Of a stretch of 64,000 bases of DNA, positions 54,054 to 63,086 are shown piece after piece. The notes beneath the pieces were generated by a model. The model was given only the letters and a program-made list of their open reading frames with translations. It was not told where the DNA came from and made no database searches. Every line of letters begins with the position of its first letter. Within the stretch, counting starts at the first letter, position 1. Origin of the DNA: Sedimentisphaerales bacterium (GTDB lineage: Bacteria > Planctomycetota > Phycisphaerae > Sedimentisphaerales > SM23-30). Both the position numbers and the translations under genes were made by a program. The DNA is taken from the NCBI GenBank assembly GCA_028281535.1, contig JANQJS010000025.1, forward strand, positions 140,907 to 204,906, written 5' to 3'.

Positions 54054-55442
54054 TCAGTTAATCTGTGTATCTATTGGAATGAACAGATGAATACTGGTTC
54101 CTTGATTGTGTGATGAATTTATGGATAATTTTCCTGAGATGCTTTCTAGATTTTCTTTTAGGTGTAATAACCCAAAACCGCCATAGCTGTCTGGGTTTTT
54201 TTTTGTGATTGTGTCAAAGCCTATGCCATTATCATTAATGTTTATTGATATGTGGTCATGATGTTGTTCAAGTACAATATGACATTGAGTTGCTTGCGAG
54301 TGCTTAACGGCATTTATTAATATTTCACGTATCGCTTGATATAAGATAACAGCTTCATGTTCCTGGAGCTCGAGCGGATCTTCGGGAAATTCTGTCGTGA
54401 ATTGAATTCCTTGTTCTTTCAGGGTGGAGGTTGTTATTAAAGATTGTATAGCAGGTTCCAGTCCAAGTTCGTATAAGGTTGGATTGCTCATTTCTAGCAT
54501 GACAGAATAAGAGTCTTCGATGATGTCATGGATCATTTGGTTGATTTGATCTAATTGTTCCAGGTCTTGAGTGGTTGTGACATTTTTCATATATTGTTGT
54601 AAGGAAAGTTTTGTGATGGCTAGTTTTTGGCTGACACCATCGTGTAATCGTTGAGAAAGCGATTTACGTTCCTGTTCTTGTACTTTTGCCAGCTGGACCG
54701 ATAGTCGTTTTAATTGTGATTGATAGGCTTGATTCGCTTTTTCAATTTGTTTCTTTTCGGTAACATCCTGAACATGGCCGATGGCGTGAGTCAGATTGCC
54801 TTCATTGTCAAAAATAGGACTACATGTCAAAATGGCATCGATGGTTTTGCCATCTTTTGTAACATATCTTTTCTCGATTGTATATGGTTCAAGATCCTCC
54901 AGGCATTGTTTGAATCGGATTTTGCATCTATCGATATCTTCAGGGTGTGTGATGTCAAGGAATCGCATTTGTAATAATTCCCTTTTTTCATAGCCAAGAA
55001 GTTTACAAAGCGATTTATTTGCAGCAAATATATTACTTTGATCATCTGCAATAATCATGCTAACAGCAGAGGCATTAAATGATGTGTGGAATTTATCTTC
55101 GCTCAGTTCAAGTTCGCTTTTGATTGCCAGACGATCATTTTCATTATGACTTATCTGCAAGGCATGCGTAATTGTATTTTTGTGATCTTGTATTGGATAG
55201 AGAGTGGCATCATGGTTTGAAGTTGATGTCTCTGTATCTTTTAAGATGGGGAGGGCACATTGTTTTTGTACCATCTCGTTTATATGTTTTACCAAGTGTT
55301 CATTCTTGGAAGATATTGCATGGTTGCTCCATACCGTTTTCCCATCTAAATCTAAAATAGCCATTTGGTATGGCAAGGAATGAAATGCTTTTTCTAGTAA
55401 TTGTAAATGCATGCACTCTGGAACCAAATAATTAGACGTCAA
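54054..55442 (-). CDS. PAS-domain sensor histidine kinase (HisKA_3, NarX-like)
   Basis: The 462-residue protein has no transmembrane segment. An N-terminal PAS-like region (residues 15-100) leads to a clear PAS/PAC domain at residues 110-230 (FNASAVSMIIADDQSNIFAA, DITHPEDIDRC, HVQDVTEKK). The dimerisation/phospho-acceptor helix ERKSLSQRLHDGVSQKLA has His267, the HisKA_3 type used with NarL-family regulators. The ATPase motifs are REILINAVKHSQA, INDNGIGFD and GGFGLLHLKE. The signal is unknown and cytosolic. The operon order is kinase then regulator. Confidence 0.94.
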   Translation of the reverse strand: MTSNYLVPECMHLQLLEKAFHSLPYQMAILDLDGKTVWSNHAISSKNEHLVKHINEMVQKQCALPILKDTETSTSNHDATLYPIQDHKNTITHALQISHNENDRLAIKSELELSEDKFHTSFNASAVSMIIADDQSNIFAANKSLCKLLGYEKRELLQMRFLDITHPEDIDRCKIRFKQCLEDLEPYTIEKRYVTKDGKTIDAILTCSPIFDNEGNLTHAIGHVQDVTEKKQIEKANQAYQSQLKRLSVQLAKVQEQERKSLSQRLHDGVSQKLAITKLSLQQYMKNVTTTQDLEQLDQINQMIHDIIEDSYSVMLEMSNPTLYELGLEPAIQSLITTSTLKEQGIQFTTEFPEDPLELQEHEAVILYQAIREILINAVKHSQATQCHIVLEQHHDHISININDNGIGFDTITKKNPDSYGGFGLLHLKENLESISGKLSINSSHNQGTSIHLFIPIDTQIN

Positions 55443-56051
55443 CTAGCTCTGCTTTATATCAACAGCTTACGATATACGATATGAATTGGCCTTGGTCTCT
55501 CATAGATGCGTCAATGAAAGAAGTGATTCATTCTATCGTCGTTGTTCCCAAGTATTTTTTCCCAGTTACTGTATGAATTATACAGAAAAATAGTCGTTTG
55601 AAAATATATCTTTCATCAGGGATTTCCTGATATGTGACTAAAAAGTTATATTTAAGTTGGTTATAGCGTTAATAAACCATTGGAGTGATCATCAAGCCTA
55701 TATTGCGACCTAAAGAATCAAGCCTAATATTGGCATAGATGCTTTGCTTGCCCGTTGCCATGATCGCATAAGCTTTAGAGGCTCTTTTATAGAAATCAAA
55801 TCGATCGATGTGTTCAATTGCTTCAAATTTCTCGCCACTTCCCTTTAGAATTTTGGTGTTTCACCTCAAATTTTTAAAGGCTTACATTAAATTGATTGGA
55901 GGGGCTATAATTAAAAATCCATATTTAATATTGATTTATGAGCTTTTTTGTCTTTTCAAAAACCCTGATTTGGGATATATTTTTCCTTCTGCAGTTACAT
56001 ACCGTTGGCTACAAAGTCAATAGATCGTAACTATTTGAAAATTAAAGAATT
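55443..56051. other. Intergenic region containing a coding remnant
   Basis: 600 bases lie between the kinase gene and tRNA-Ser. A decayed minus-strand open stretch is at 55669-55860 and is listed separately. A plus-strand open frame at 55808-56023 is rejected as a shadow. No other element was recognised. Confidence 0.4.
55669..55860 (-). pseudogene. Unrecognised coding remnant beside tRNA-Ser
   Basis: Sixty-three codons on the minus strand are open, from an in-frame stop at 55863-55861 to the stop at 55671-55669. The peptide includes KFEAIEHIDRFDFYKRASKA and KQSIYANIRLDSLGRNIGLM, ending MITPMVY, and looks like real protein: mixed composition, amphipathic. It has no start codon near its beginning and no ribosome site, and the upstream DNA is broken by stops, so it resembles the tail of a lost gene. 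I do not recognise the family. A 31-residue product from the internal ATG cannot be excluded. Confidence 0.35.
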
Positions 56052-56142
56052 GGAGAGTTGGCCGAGCGGCTTAAGGCAACGGTTTGCTAAACCGTCGTAC
56101 GGGTAAACGCCTGTACCGGGGGTTCGAATCCCCCACTCTCCG
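56052..56142 (+). tRNA. tRNA-Ser (anticodon GCU)
   Basis: The 91-base sequence folds as a class II tRNA. The acceptor stem pairs GGAGAGT (56052-56058) with ACTCTCC (56135-56141); discriminator G is 56142. The anticodon GCT is at 56086-56088 between TTT and AAA. A long variable arm (CGTACGGGTAAACGCCTGTAC region) and the GGTTCGAATC T-loop are typical of Ser tRNA. CCA is not encoded. It would read AGC/AGU codons. Confidence 0.97.
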
Positions 56143-56341
56143 TTCTCTAAATTTTCATCATTTCTGCCCTGAATATTCATTTATTTGCAAATAATCCCAC
56201 CTTTTGAAATTTTTAGACTTTTTCAACATTTTTTGTGTCTAATTTGGCATTTTAACTGGGAGTATTATTATACGAGTGTCGAAGATTTTTGTATGAGTTA
56301 GTTGTGTATATTAATTTGAAATTCCTTAATTCGAAATATCA

Positions 56342-56866
56342 ATGGAAGACCTAAATACGAGAAACGAAGAATTTCTACGCCATTTTATGGCCAACCAACG
56401 GAAAATCCATGCTTACATATTGATGTATGTCCCCAATTTATCGGACGCGGATGATTTGCTTCAGCAAACGGCGGTTGTTCTGTGGAATAAGTTTGATAGC
56501 TATAATTCGAATAAATCATTTAGTGGATGGGGAATTGGTATTGCTCGTAATGAAATACTAAAGCTGCAAAGCCAAAAGAAACATGCTCGCGTTCGATTTG
56601 ATAGTGAAATGATTCATATTTTGGAATCAAAGGCTGAAAATCTGGCAGAAAAGTCGAGTCAGTATGCCTCTTTTTTGCAGCATTGTTTGAAAAAGCTGGA
56701 TCCCCAGAAGGCGAATTACTTAACCTTGCGTTATGAGAAAGGATTAGCGATCAACCAGATCGCTGAGGAGATAGGTAAATCTGCCCATAGTATGTACAAA
56801 ACCATTGGGCGAATTCATAAGCAGTTGTCTGATTGTGTGCGTCAGCAGATAAAGTTGGAACAGTGA
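56342..56866 (+). CDS. ECF-type RNA polymerase sigma factor
   Basis: The 174-residue protein has region 2 (MANQRKIHAYILMYVPNLSD, ADDLLQQTAVVLWNKFDSYN, FSGWGIGIARNEILK) and region 4 (LDPQKANYLTLRYEKGLAIN, QIAEEIGKSAHSMYKTIGRI). It matches the planctomycete/verrucomicrobial sigma-70 subfamily (TIGR02989-like). The next gene, two bases downstream, is a membrane FecR-type protein that probably controls it. Target promoters are not identifiable here; the two secreted-protein genes downstream are possible targets. Confidence 0.92.
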   Translation: MEDLNTRNEEFLRHFMANQRKIHAYILMYVPNLSDADDLLQQTAVVLWNKFDSYNSNKSFSGWGIGIARNEILKLQSQKKHARVRFDSEMIHILESKAENLAEKSSQYASFLQHCLKKLDPQKANYLTLRYEKGLAINQIAEEIGKSAHSMYKTIGRIHKQLSDCVRQQIKLEQ

Positions 56867-56868
56867 TA

Positions 56869-58554
56869 ATGGCAAACTCATCAAATACTCCAAATAATAT
56901 CCATGAATTAATTCTTATGGCCATGGAAGGGCGAATAAGTGATGATGATCATTCGCGATTAATTCAGTATCTAAAAAGTGATCCTGAGGCATTGGATGAT
57001 TATATGCATTTTGTCATGATTGGTTCGACAATGAAGCATGCGGATATGTTGGGGGCTTTGAAAAATATAGGTAAATCTGAGTCCTCTGAGGTCTTGTCTG
57101 AAGATATTTTAAGGGAAATTATAGAGCATGACCAGCAGGTCGCAGCGGTGAAACAAAAACACTATGAACAGCAGCAAGCAGAGGCTATACAAGCTGTTGC
57201 TAATGAGCGGCTAGATGCTTATTTAGCAGAAAATCCCAAAAAGTCATCGCATATGACAATGCAGATGCCAAAAAAGAAAACGATAGCTAAAGTGAATATG
57301 AATAAAATCACTATTCTTAGTGGGATAGCAGCATGTTTACTTGTCGCTGTGGTGGGTTGGTTATTTATGCTAAGCCAACTTGGTAAACCTGTTGCTCAGC
57401 TCACAGATTTCTATAAAGCACAGTGGGAAAATAATTCGTTAAACCAGTCAAGAACCATTGTTACCCGGCAAGCATATGTTTTAGAAAGTGGTTTAGCAGA
57501 AATAGCATTTGATTCTGGGGCTGTGATCGTGCTTAAAGCGCCAGCTGAAATAACATGTACGTCGGCTAATGGGGTTTATTTGGCCAGTGGTTCGTTGAGT
57601 GCTAAGGTGCCAAGTAAAGCGAATGGGTTTACTGTTTCTACAGCCTATGGAAAATTTGTAGACTTGGGGACAGAGTTTTCTGTAAATACAGAGCATGGCA
57701 AAGGGAGCACTTGTCATGTTATCAGCGGTACGGTTGAGCTTATTTCGCAAAAGAAAAATAAAATTCTTTTGCGTTCAGGACAGGCCGGTGAGATCGATTT
57801 AGATGGATCAGTCAACTCAAATATAGCCTATAATCGTGGGATATTTATTCGTGACGTACCCGAAGAAGATAGTTATGCGTCTGCTATCTATAAAATGGAT
57901 CCTATGATACATTGTTCTTTTGATAATAATAGTTTTCAACAAGATTTGAAGCTTGAGGGATGTTCTAAGATTCGTAATACAAATCTTGTGTTAAGAGGGA
58001 ATGCTGCAAATAATGCTATTGAGCTTTGTGGTGGTTATTTTTCATTACCTAATTTGCCTGAGAATTTGATGGCCGGTCCATTTACCATTTGCTATTGGGT
58101 TCAAGCAAATCGATATGAAGAGCTTCAATCTATTCAGGCAGTCATAGATGATGTTTCAGAGAATAAGCGTATTGTTTCATTGATTACTTATTTTGAGGGG
58201 GCGGAAAAGTCCTTTTTGGCTCATGTAATGGACAATAATCGCAGACATAAAAATCTATATTTGGGTGATACTACAAACGAGTTACCCGTCAGCATAAATA
58301 AGTGGTATTTTCTTGCGGTCACTAAGGCCAGCGATAATAAGATGACCTTTTATGTTAATGGCATAAATATACACGATCAGAGCGATATAGATTTGCCAAA
58401 AAAGGGAAAACTCTATTTTGGTTTACCAATGACGATTGTTAATAATAAGATTTTAGCTGTTGATAATTTTACAGGAATGATTGATGAGATTGCTGTTTTT
58501 GAACATGCACTTTCAGCAAAGGAGATTAATCAGCTATTTAATTATAAGCAATAA
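56869..58554 (+). CDS. FecR-domain membrane protein with C-terminal LamG domain (probable anti-sigma regulator)
   Basis: The start is ATG 56869, two bases after the sigma gene stop. The 561-residue protein begins with a cytoplasmic helix typical of planctomycete sigma regulators (LILMAMEGRISDDDHSRLIQ YL pattern). A membrane helix follows near residues 145-167 (SGIAACLLVAVVGWLFML), then a FecR domain over 195-305 (GSLSAKVPSKANGFTVSTAY, YGKFVDLGTEFSVNT) and a concanavalin-like LamG domain over 395-560 (GPFTICYWVQA, KWYFLAVTKASDNKMTFYVN). The outer LamG part could sense a carbohydrate or protein and relay it to the sigma factor; this is inference. The ribosome site is weak, so it probably depends on coupling. 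Confidence 0.9.
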   Translation: MANSSNTPNNIHELILMAMEGRISDDDHSRLIQYLKSDPEALDDYMHFVMIGSTMKHADMLGALKNIGKSESSEVLSEDILREIIEHDQQVAAVKQKHYEQQQAEAIQAVANERLDAYLAENPKKSSHMTMQMPKKKTIAKVNMNKITILSGIAACLLVAVVGWLFMLSQLGKPVAQLTDFYKAQWENNSLNQSRTIVTRQAYVLESGLAEIAFDSGAVIVLKAPAEITCTSANGVYLASGSLSAKVPSKANGFTVSTAYGKFVDLGTEFSVNTEHGKGSTCHVISGTVELISQKKNKILLRSGQAGEIDLDGSVNSNIAYNRGIFIRDVPEEDSYASAIYKMDPMIHCSFDNNSFQQDLKLEGCSKIRNTNLVLRGNAANNAIELCGGYFSLPNLPENLMAGPFTICYWVQANRYEELQSIQAVIDDVSENKRIVSLITYFEGAEKSFLAHVMDNNRRHKNLYLGDTTNELPVSINKWYFLAVTKASDNKMTFYVNGINIHDQSDIDLPKKGKLYFGLPMTIVNNKILAVDNFTGMIDEIAVFEHALSAKEINQLFNYKQ

Positions 58555-58572
58555 TTACAATATACTAAAAAG

Positions 58573-58612
58573 GTGAGCCAGCGTGAGATCTTGCAGGATA
58601 ACGCTGGCCCAC
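58573..58612 (+). terminator. Weak hairpin after the FecR-LamG gene
   Basis: GCCAGCGT (58577-58584) pairs with ACGCTGGC (58601-58608), extended by GTG/CAC across one mismatch. It is followed by ACTTCTCTT rather than a clean T-run, so termination strength is uncertain. Confidence 0.5.
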
Positions 58613-58733
58613 TTCTCTTGGCTATAGGCCCTTTGATGCGCCTAAAGCTAGGGGCATTATAACAAATAAACAACATTTTTTCAAGAAGTAGTGATATCCG
58701 GAAATTTTAAGTGATTATTTTAAGTTGACTGGC

Positions 58734-58995
58734 ATGAAACAAGAAGAGTCTATTGATAATGCCCGTGCATCTTTAAATAGAAGTGGAGTATCTGTTGTTC
58801 AGTATCAACAAATGACTTAAATACAGGTGTGGTTGGCGGTGTGGGTAGTAGTTGGACCACAGTTAAATTGGGTATTAGTAATAGCTCAATGGTTGTCGTA
58901 GCCACACCTGGTTATGATTTGATCCTGTTTCCATCATGCTGGCGGTACATCAGTTGATTGAAGCAGTTAAGAATAAATATAAGAATAAATTCTAG
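58734..58995 (+). pseudogene. Frameshifted remnant of an H-type-lectin-like module
   Basis: The start MKQEESIDNARASLNRSGVS is in one frame and stops at 58820. A second frame continues with LNTGVVGGVGSSWTTVKLG and SSMVVVATPGYD, resembling the 'GxVxxVxxxWxTVxL...PVVVAxPxY' pattern of H-type-lectin-like modules in secreted proteins. A third frame ends MLAVHQLIEAVKNKYKNKF and stops at 58995. Three frames and no continuous reading suggest a decayed gene. A terminator follows at 59025. Alternative: unrelated small open frames. Confidence 0.4.
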
Positions 58996-59024
58996 ATTGA
59001 TGCTTATAACACACTTTTTTTGAT

Positions 59025-59057
59025 AAGCAGGGTCCTAATCAATTTAGGATTCTGCTT
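59025..59057 (+). terminator. Terminator-like hairpin after the remnant
   Basis: AAGCAGGGTCCTAA (59025-59038) pairs with TTAGGATTCTGCTT (59044-59057), 14 pairs with two G-U, loop of five. It lies shortly after the pseudogene stop, as a relic of its transcription unit. Confidence 0.6.
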
Positions 59058-59396
59058 AATTAAATTTGTGTGTTTGGAAAAAATATTATTCGTCATGTGT
59101 TTTGTGCTCTGCCAGGAACACACTAATTTTTCCTGGCAGGGCGTCTTAAAAAGCATTTAAGGAGCTTTGGAGAAAACGAGATTTCAAGAGATATAAATAA
59201 AATATAGTGTGTATAGGTTGGAAGACCTCCTATCTAAATTATAAATAACCAAATGATGAAAACAGTGTGTGTGTTGTTTATGTTTATTGGACCGTCTTGA
59301 TGTTCAGATCTTTTGCATCAAGATTCTCAACTTGGTTGGTTCCTGTAACAACCTTGTGAGTGGAGAAATGTCATTTACAGGTCATGGAGAAATATT

Positions 59397-61004
59397 ATGA
59401 AAAAATTATTAACAGTGATGTTAAGCCTGTTGATCTTGGTGTTGTTTAATACCAATACCCAGGCTGACCTGAGAGATCTGATCCTTGAAGATCTCCCGGT
59501 CGTTTACTATGAATTTGAAGAGACCACGGGTACAACTGCGGCAGACTCTTCAGGTAATGGCAATGATGGTACATATACTGGGCCATCGATTGGTTTAGGA
59601 AGTCCAGGCTCTTGGGGGAATGGCCTTACATTACCTGCAGGTCTTGATGACAATCATGTTGTTGTTCCTGATCTTGGATTTTGTAGCGATGAATATTCTA
59701 TCGAATTTACCATTATAAGTTTTGATTCAGTTGATACAGGATGTTGTATGTCTATGTATTCTACTGATATTTATCCTGGCGATCCAGATGGTGCTGGTGG
59801 TGCATTGCACTTAAATTTTGCTGATGATGGCTCAACGGCTCTGGATGCCGTAGGTCGTGCAGAATTATCTGCAACATCATTTGCTCCAGGTGAATTTCCT
59901 GGTCCGACGCACTTCATGATTGTTGTATCACCAGAGGCTGCAGAATATTTTATTGATGGTGTTTCTGTTGGAACAGAAAATCCAGCGGAAATTGCTGGCA
60001 ATGGACTGGGCTGTTTTACTTCAGCTCAAATTGCTGGTTGGGCAGAGGAAGATATACGTAACTTCTTTGGTGTGATCGATGAATTTGCCATTTATGATTA
60101 TGCCGTTGACGCAGAACGTGTTGTTATTCATGCTAATAATGTGCAGCCTTTTGGCGCGTTTACCGAATTGGATCCTAATGCCACCGATCCTTTGGCAGAA
60201 AATCCACTTGATCCTGCTTTAGATCAAAGTGCCACGTTTACAGTTAGTTTGTCAGATTCTGCTGATTTTGGTGATCCTGGTTCTGGCGTGACAGTGACTA
60301 TAACTTTTGACGATCTAAATGATCCAAATGATGTTTCATTTACACCTGGTTTAGTTACATTTGATTCATCGAACTGGAGTACATCACAAACGGTTACATT
60401 GTCAGTCATTGACGATGCATTAGAAGAAGCTTGCATCGAGGGAGTATCTGTTGGCTTGACTATGACCGCTAGTGACCCTAACTCACTTTATAATGGTGCG
60501 AATGGTCAGGGAGTATCAGTTAACATTCTTGATGATGATTCAGGTTGCATCATTGCTTCACCAGCAAATGTTGAAGTCAATGAATTAGATCCAAACGATC
60601 CAGAAAATCAAGCAACAGTCAGCTATAACTTAAACCGTGCAGATCCAAACGGTGATCCTGTTGTTATCTCTGTCGCGCCTGTTGAAGGTTTTGTTAATGC
60701 TTCACCTACAGAATTAACCTTTACCAGTGGTGCTTGGGCAGTTGCTCAAGACGTGACCGTTAAAGCCGTTCAAGACGAAGAATTATTGGCTGAAGGCGAG
60801 TTAGCAGATACGGTCAGTGCAACGGATAATGGCGGTAAATATGGTGCTGCTAATGTTGCTGTAAGCATCGTTCAGGATGAATGTGGTCAATTTGAATTCT
60901 TACCAAGTGATTACAATGAAGATTGCTATGTTAACTTACTTGACTTCTCAATTTTCAGCGTGAACTGGGCTGACTGTACTGCACCATTGAACGATTGTAT
61001 ATAA
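59397..61004 (+). CDS. Secreted LamG / Calx-beta-like / dockerin-like protein
   Basis: The 535-residue protein has a signal peptide ending NTQA (residue 23). A LamG domain covers residues 30-245 (YYEFEETTGTTAADSSGNGN, DGVSVGTENP, IDEFAIYDYAVDAERV). Two Calx-beta-like repeats follow (SSNWSTSQTVTLSVIDDALE, TSGAWAVAQDVTVKAVQDEE). The C-terminus is a short dockerin-like segment, DYNEDCYVNLLDFSIFSVNW, then CTAPLNDC, with Asp/Asn positions for calcium. Many Asp, Asn, Ser and Thr fit a surface or secreted protein. It is paralogous in layout to the next gene. The function is unknown, probably glycan binding or adhesion. Confidence 0.85.
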   Translation: MKKLLTVMLSLLILVLFNTNTQADLRDLILEDLPVVYYEFEETTGTTAADSSGNGNDGTYTGPSIGLGSPGSWGNGLTLPAGLDDNHVVVPDLGFCSDEYSIEFTIISFDSVDTGCCMSMYSTDIYPGDPDGAGGALHLNFADDGSTALDAVGRAELSATSFAPGEFPGPTHFMIVVSPEAAEYFIDGVSVGTENPAEIAGNGLGCFTSAQIAGWAEEDIRNFFGVIDEFAIYDYAVDAERVVIHANNVQPFGAFTELDPNATDPLAENPLDPALDQSATFTVSLSDSADFGDPGSGVTVTITFDDLNDPNDVSFTPGLVTFDSSNWSTSQTVTLSVIDDALEEACIEGVSVGLTMTASDPNSLYNGANGQGVSVNILDDDSGCIIASPANVEVNELDPNDPENQATVSYNLNRADPNGDPVVISVAPVEGFVNASPTELTFTSGAWAVAQDVTVKAVQDEELLAEGELADTVSATDNGGKYGAANVAVSIVQDECGQFEFLPSDYNEDCYVNLLDFSIFSVNWADCTAPLNDCI

Positions 61005-61158
61005 GAGAGTTCTTGTTTGCATGTTAATGAATAAATTGAAATTAAATTATTTGAATCATTTAAAGTCGTACTTCGTTTTAACATGATTCAAGACCTCATC
61101 TGTGTTCACATTTGGTGAATCGGTGAGAGGAGAAATAATAGATATTTTGGAGATAAAT

Positions 61159-62619
61159 ATGATGAAAAAATTAATTATATTGTGTGGTCTTGCTCTGCTA
61201 ATGACTACCTTGCCATTGGTTGCAAATGATGAATTTGCTCCTTCATGGCGTGGTGCCACTGGTAGTGCAAAAATCGTTTTTGATTTTAATGATCCAAACA
61301 GTTTCGATACAGGTGTGGTGGATCCTACCAGCCCTGATTTTGGATTGATTACTGAGGCAGGAGCTCATGCTGATATGGGTTTTGGTTCAACGGCTTGTAC
61401 CGCAGGATTACGAAGTGGTGCCGTTGTTTTACCTGTAACGGGTCGTATTGGTGTTACCAATCTTGCTGCAGAAGGTGAACAGGTGATTATGCGTGTTCAG
61501 GTGACCTCAACGGCTTCTGAATTACCTTTTTCTGGTATTGAATCTGCTACAGGTAATTTTACCTTACCTGAGTTTGTTTTTTGTGATGGTGCAGAAGAGC
61601 TTCAAGCAACACCCGTTGGTGCATCAGGTGATTTAGGCGATGGCTATCATACCATTGCTATTGAAGCGACTCTTGCCGCACCTGGTGATTGCGAACAAAT
61701 TCAAGTCTTCTTTGAAGGATTTGCAGAAGATACCTGTATCGATGAAATTATCATTGATATTCAGCATAGCACTAACCCAGGTTTTAGTGTTGTGGCTAAT
61801 GTCACTCCTACATCGGTTGATGTCGTTGAAGAAGGTACACCTGCAAATATGGTCGTTTCACTAGATCCGAATCTCGGCCCTGTAACAGGTCCAATTTTTG
61901 TAACGTTAGACCCTCTATCAGGATTAGATATCGAGCTAGACACCGTAGCTGCACCTCGAGTTTTAACATTTACTAACTTAAACTGGGAAACACCTCAAAC
62001 CGTAGCTGTGGCAGGTGCAGCAGATACCAATACCGAAACATGTATCGAAACCTTCCCGTTCCAGGCATCAGTCAGTGCGAGTAATGATAGTGCTTTCGAT
62101 GGCGGAGCTGCTCAAGTTGAGTTAACCATTAATGTTACTGATTTAGATAGTGGTTGCGTATTTGTGCAAGGAGTTGATACGGAGTTGGATGAAAGTGTTG
62201 CTGGCATAACGGGTAGTTTAGTCTACACATTGAATCGTGCACCAACAAATCCAGTGATTGTTGAGGTCACAGATCTTGATTTAGCTCAACCTTATTTTAC
62301 CGCAGATCCTAATGCGGTTACATTTACGAATGCTGATTGGGCAGCTAAAACAGTCAACTTAAGCGCTGTTCAAGATGGTGAATTCCGTGGCGCAGAACCT
62401 GGTACCGGTGCTCTTACTGGAACTTCAGCAAGTTCAACGGTAACGGGAGATGCTACTTTTGTCACCAACCCTGATGATGTGGCTATTTCTATCCTTGAAG
62501 ATGAATGTGGTGCACTAGAATTTAATCCATTCGATACCGATGGCGATTGCTTTGTTGGTATCAATGAATTGGCAAATTTTATTGCTGAATGGTTGGCTTG
62601 TACTGAACCAGGATGCTAA
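61159..62619 (+). CDS. Secreted Calx-beta-like / dockerin-like protein
   Basis: The start is ATG 61159, six bases after GGAG; the in-frame ATG at 61102 lies upstream of that site. The 486-residue protein has a signal peptide (MMKKLIILCGLALLMTTLPL then VAND). A beta-sandwich over residues 30-210 follows. Two Calx-beta-like repeats (NLNWETPQTVAVAGAADTNT, NADWAAKTVNLSAVQDGEFR) and a dockerin-like tail (DTDGDCFVGINELANFIAEW, then CTEPGC) come next. The layout and tail match the preceding gene, so the pair probably arose by duplication and may be co-regulated. Confidence 0.85.
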   Translation: MMKKLIILCGLALLMTTLPLVANDEFAPSWRGATGSAKIVFDFNDPNSFDTGVVDPTSPDFGLITEAGAHADMGFGSTACTAGLRSGAVVLPVTGRIGVTNLAAEGEQVIMRVQVTSTASELPFSGIESATGNFTLPEFVFCDGAEELQATPVGASGDLGDGYHTIAIEATLAAPGDCEQIQVFFEGFAEDTCIDEIIIDIQHSTNPGFSVVANVTPTSVDVVEEGTPANMVVSLDPNLGPVTGPIFVTLDPLSGLDIELDTVAAPRVLTFTNLNWETPQTVAVAGAADTNTETCIETFPFQASVSASNDSAFDGGAAQVELTINVTDLDSGCVFVQGVDTELDESVAGITGSLVYTLNRAPTNPVIVEVTDLDLAQPYFTADPNAVTFTNADWAAKTVNLSAVQDGEFRGAEPGTGALTGTSASSTVTGDATFVTNPDDVAISILEDECGALEFNPFDTDGDCFVGINELANFIAEWLACTEPGC

Positions 62620-62720
62620 ATATGAAAAACTATTGTATCAGATTTGAAATTTAATAGAGTTTATTCATATTCTAATTTCAATGAAGAAAACATAGTCTAA
62701 GACATATTTCAGATTTTTTG

Positions 62721-62752
62721 TAGAGGCCCTGAATATTTATTCAGGGCCTCTA
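62721..62752 (+). terminator. Rho-independent terminator after the secreted-protein pair
   Basis: A perfect 14-base stem pairs TAGAGGCCCTGAAT (62721-62734) with ATTCAGGGCCTCTA (62739-62752), four-base loop, followed by GTTTTAT. Confidence 0.9.
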
Positions 62753-62770
62753 GTTTTATAAGGCATAAAA

Positions 62771-62800
62771 AAAGACCTTTATGAATACATAAAGGTCTTT
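62771..62800 (-). terminator. Rho-independent terminator of the RRM gene
   Basis: AAAGACCTTTATG (62771-62783) pairs with CATAAAGGTCTTT (62788-62800), 13 pairs. A run of A on its left side reads as T on the minus strand, so it terminates the RNA-binding-protein gene. Confidence 0.9.
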
Positions 62801-62828
62801 GAGCTTTTTAGAATTATTTTGATCGCTA

Positions 62829-63086
62829 TTAGCGGCTTGTTTTTGGGCGAGCCTCGTTAACTTTTAAAACTCTGCCATCAACTTCTTTGCCATCCATTTC
62901 ACTCATGGCGGCGTGAGCTTCATCTTCTGAGCTCATTTCAACAAAACCAAACCCTTTAGAACGGCCTGTTTCACGATCGCTAATGACTTTTGCGCTTTCA
63001 ACGGTACCATGGGCATTGAACATTTGTGCTAATTCGCCATCATCTACACTGAATTTTAGATTTCCGACATACAGTTTGTTTGTCAT
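62829..63086 (-). CDS. RNA-recognition-motif protein (Rbp-like)
   Basis: The 85-residue protein is one RRM domain with both ribonucleoprotein motifs: RNP-2 KLYVGNLKF and RNP-1 KGFGFVEM. Such small single-RRM proteins in bacteria (cyanobacterial Rbp, planctomycetes) bind single-stranded RNA and are often cold-induced. It lacks the glycine-rich tail of some members. The ribosome site GAGGAG is strong. The ends of the gene are bordered by a terminator (62771-62800) and the mnmA promoter region. Confidence 0.93.
   Translation of the reverse strand: MTNKLYVGNLKFSVDDGELAQMFNAHGTVESAKVISDRETGRSKGFGFVEMSSEDEAHAAMSEMDGKEVDGRVLKVNEARPKTSR

Larger units (their letters stand above)
58555..59396. other. 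Intergenic region with a gene remnant and three hairpins
   Basis: 840 bases lie between the FecR-LamG and the LamG-dockerin genes. They hold a hairpin at 58573-58612, a pseudogene at 58734-58995, a terminator-like stem at 59025-59057 and another stem pairing CTGCCAGGAA (59109-59118) with TTCCTGGCAG (59130-59139). The last 250 bases before 59397 are unassigned and should hold a promoter. Confidence 0.5.

Noticed and set aside
55808..56023. 71-residue open frame on the plus strand
   Set aside because: It is a shadow of the minus-strand coding remnant and has no ribosome site.
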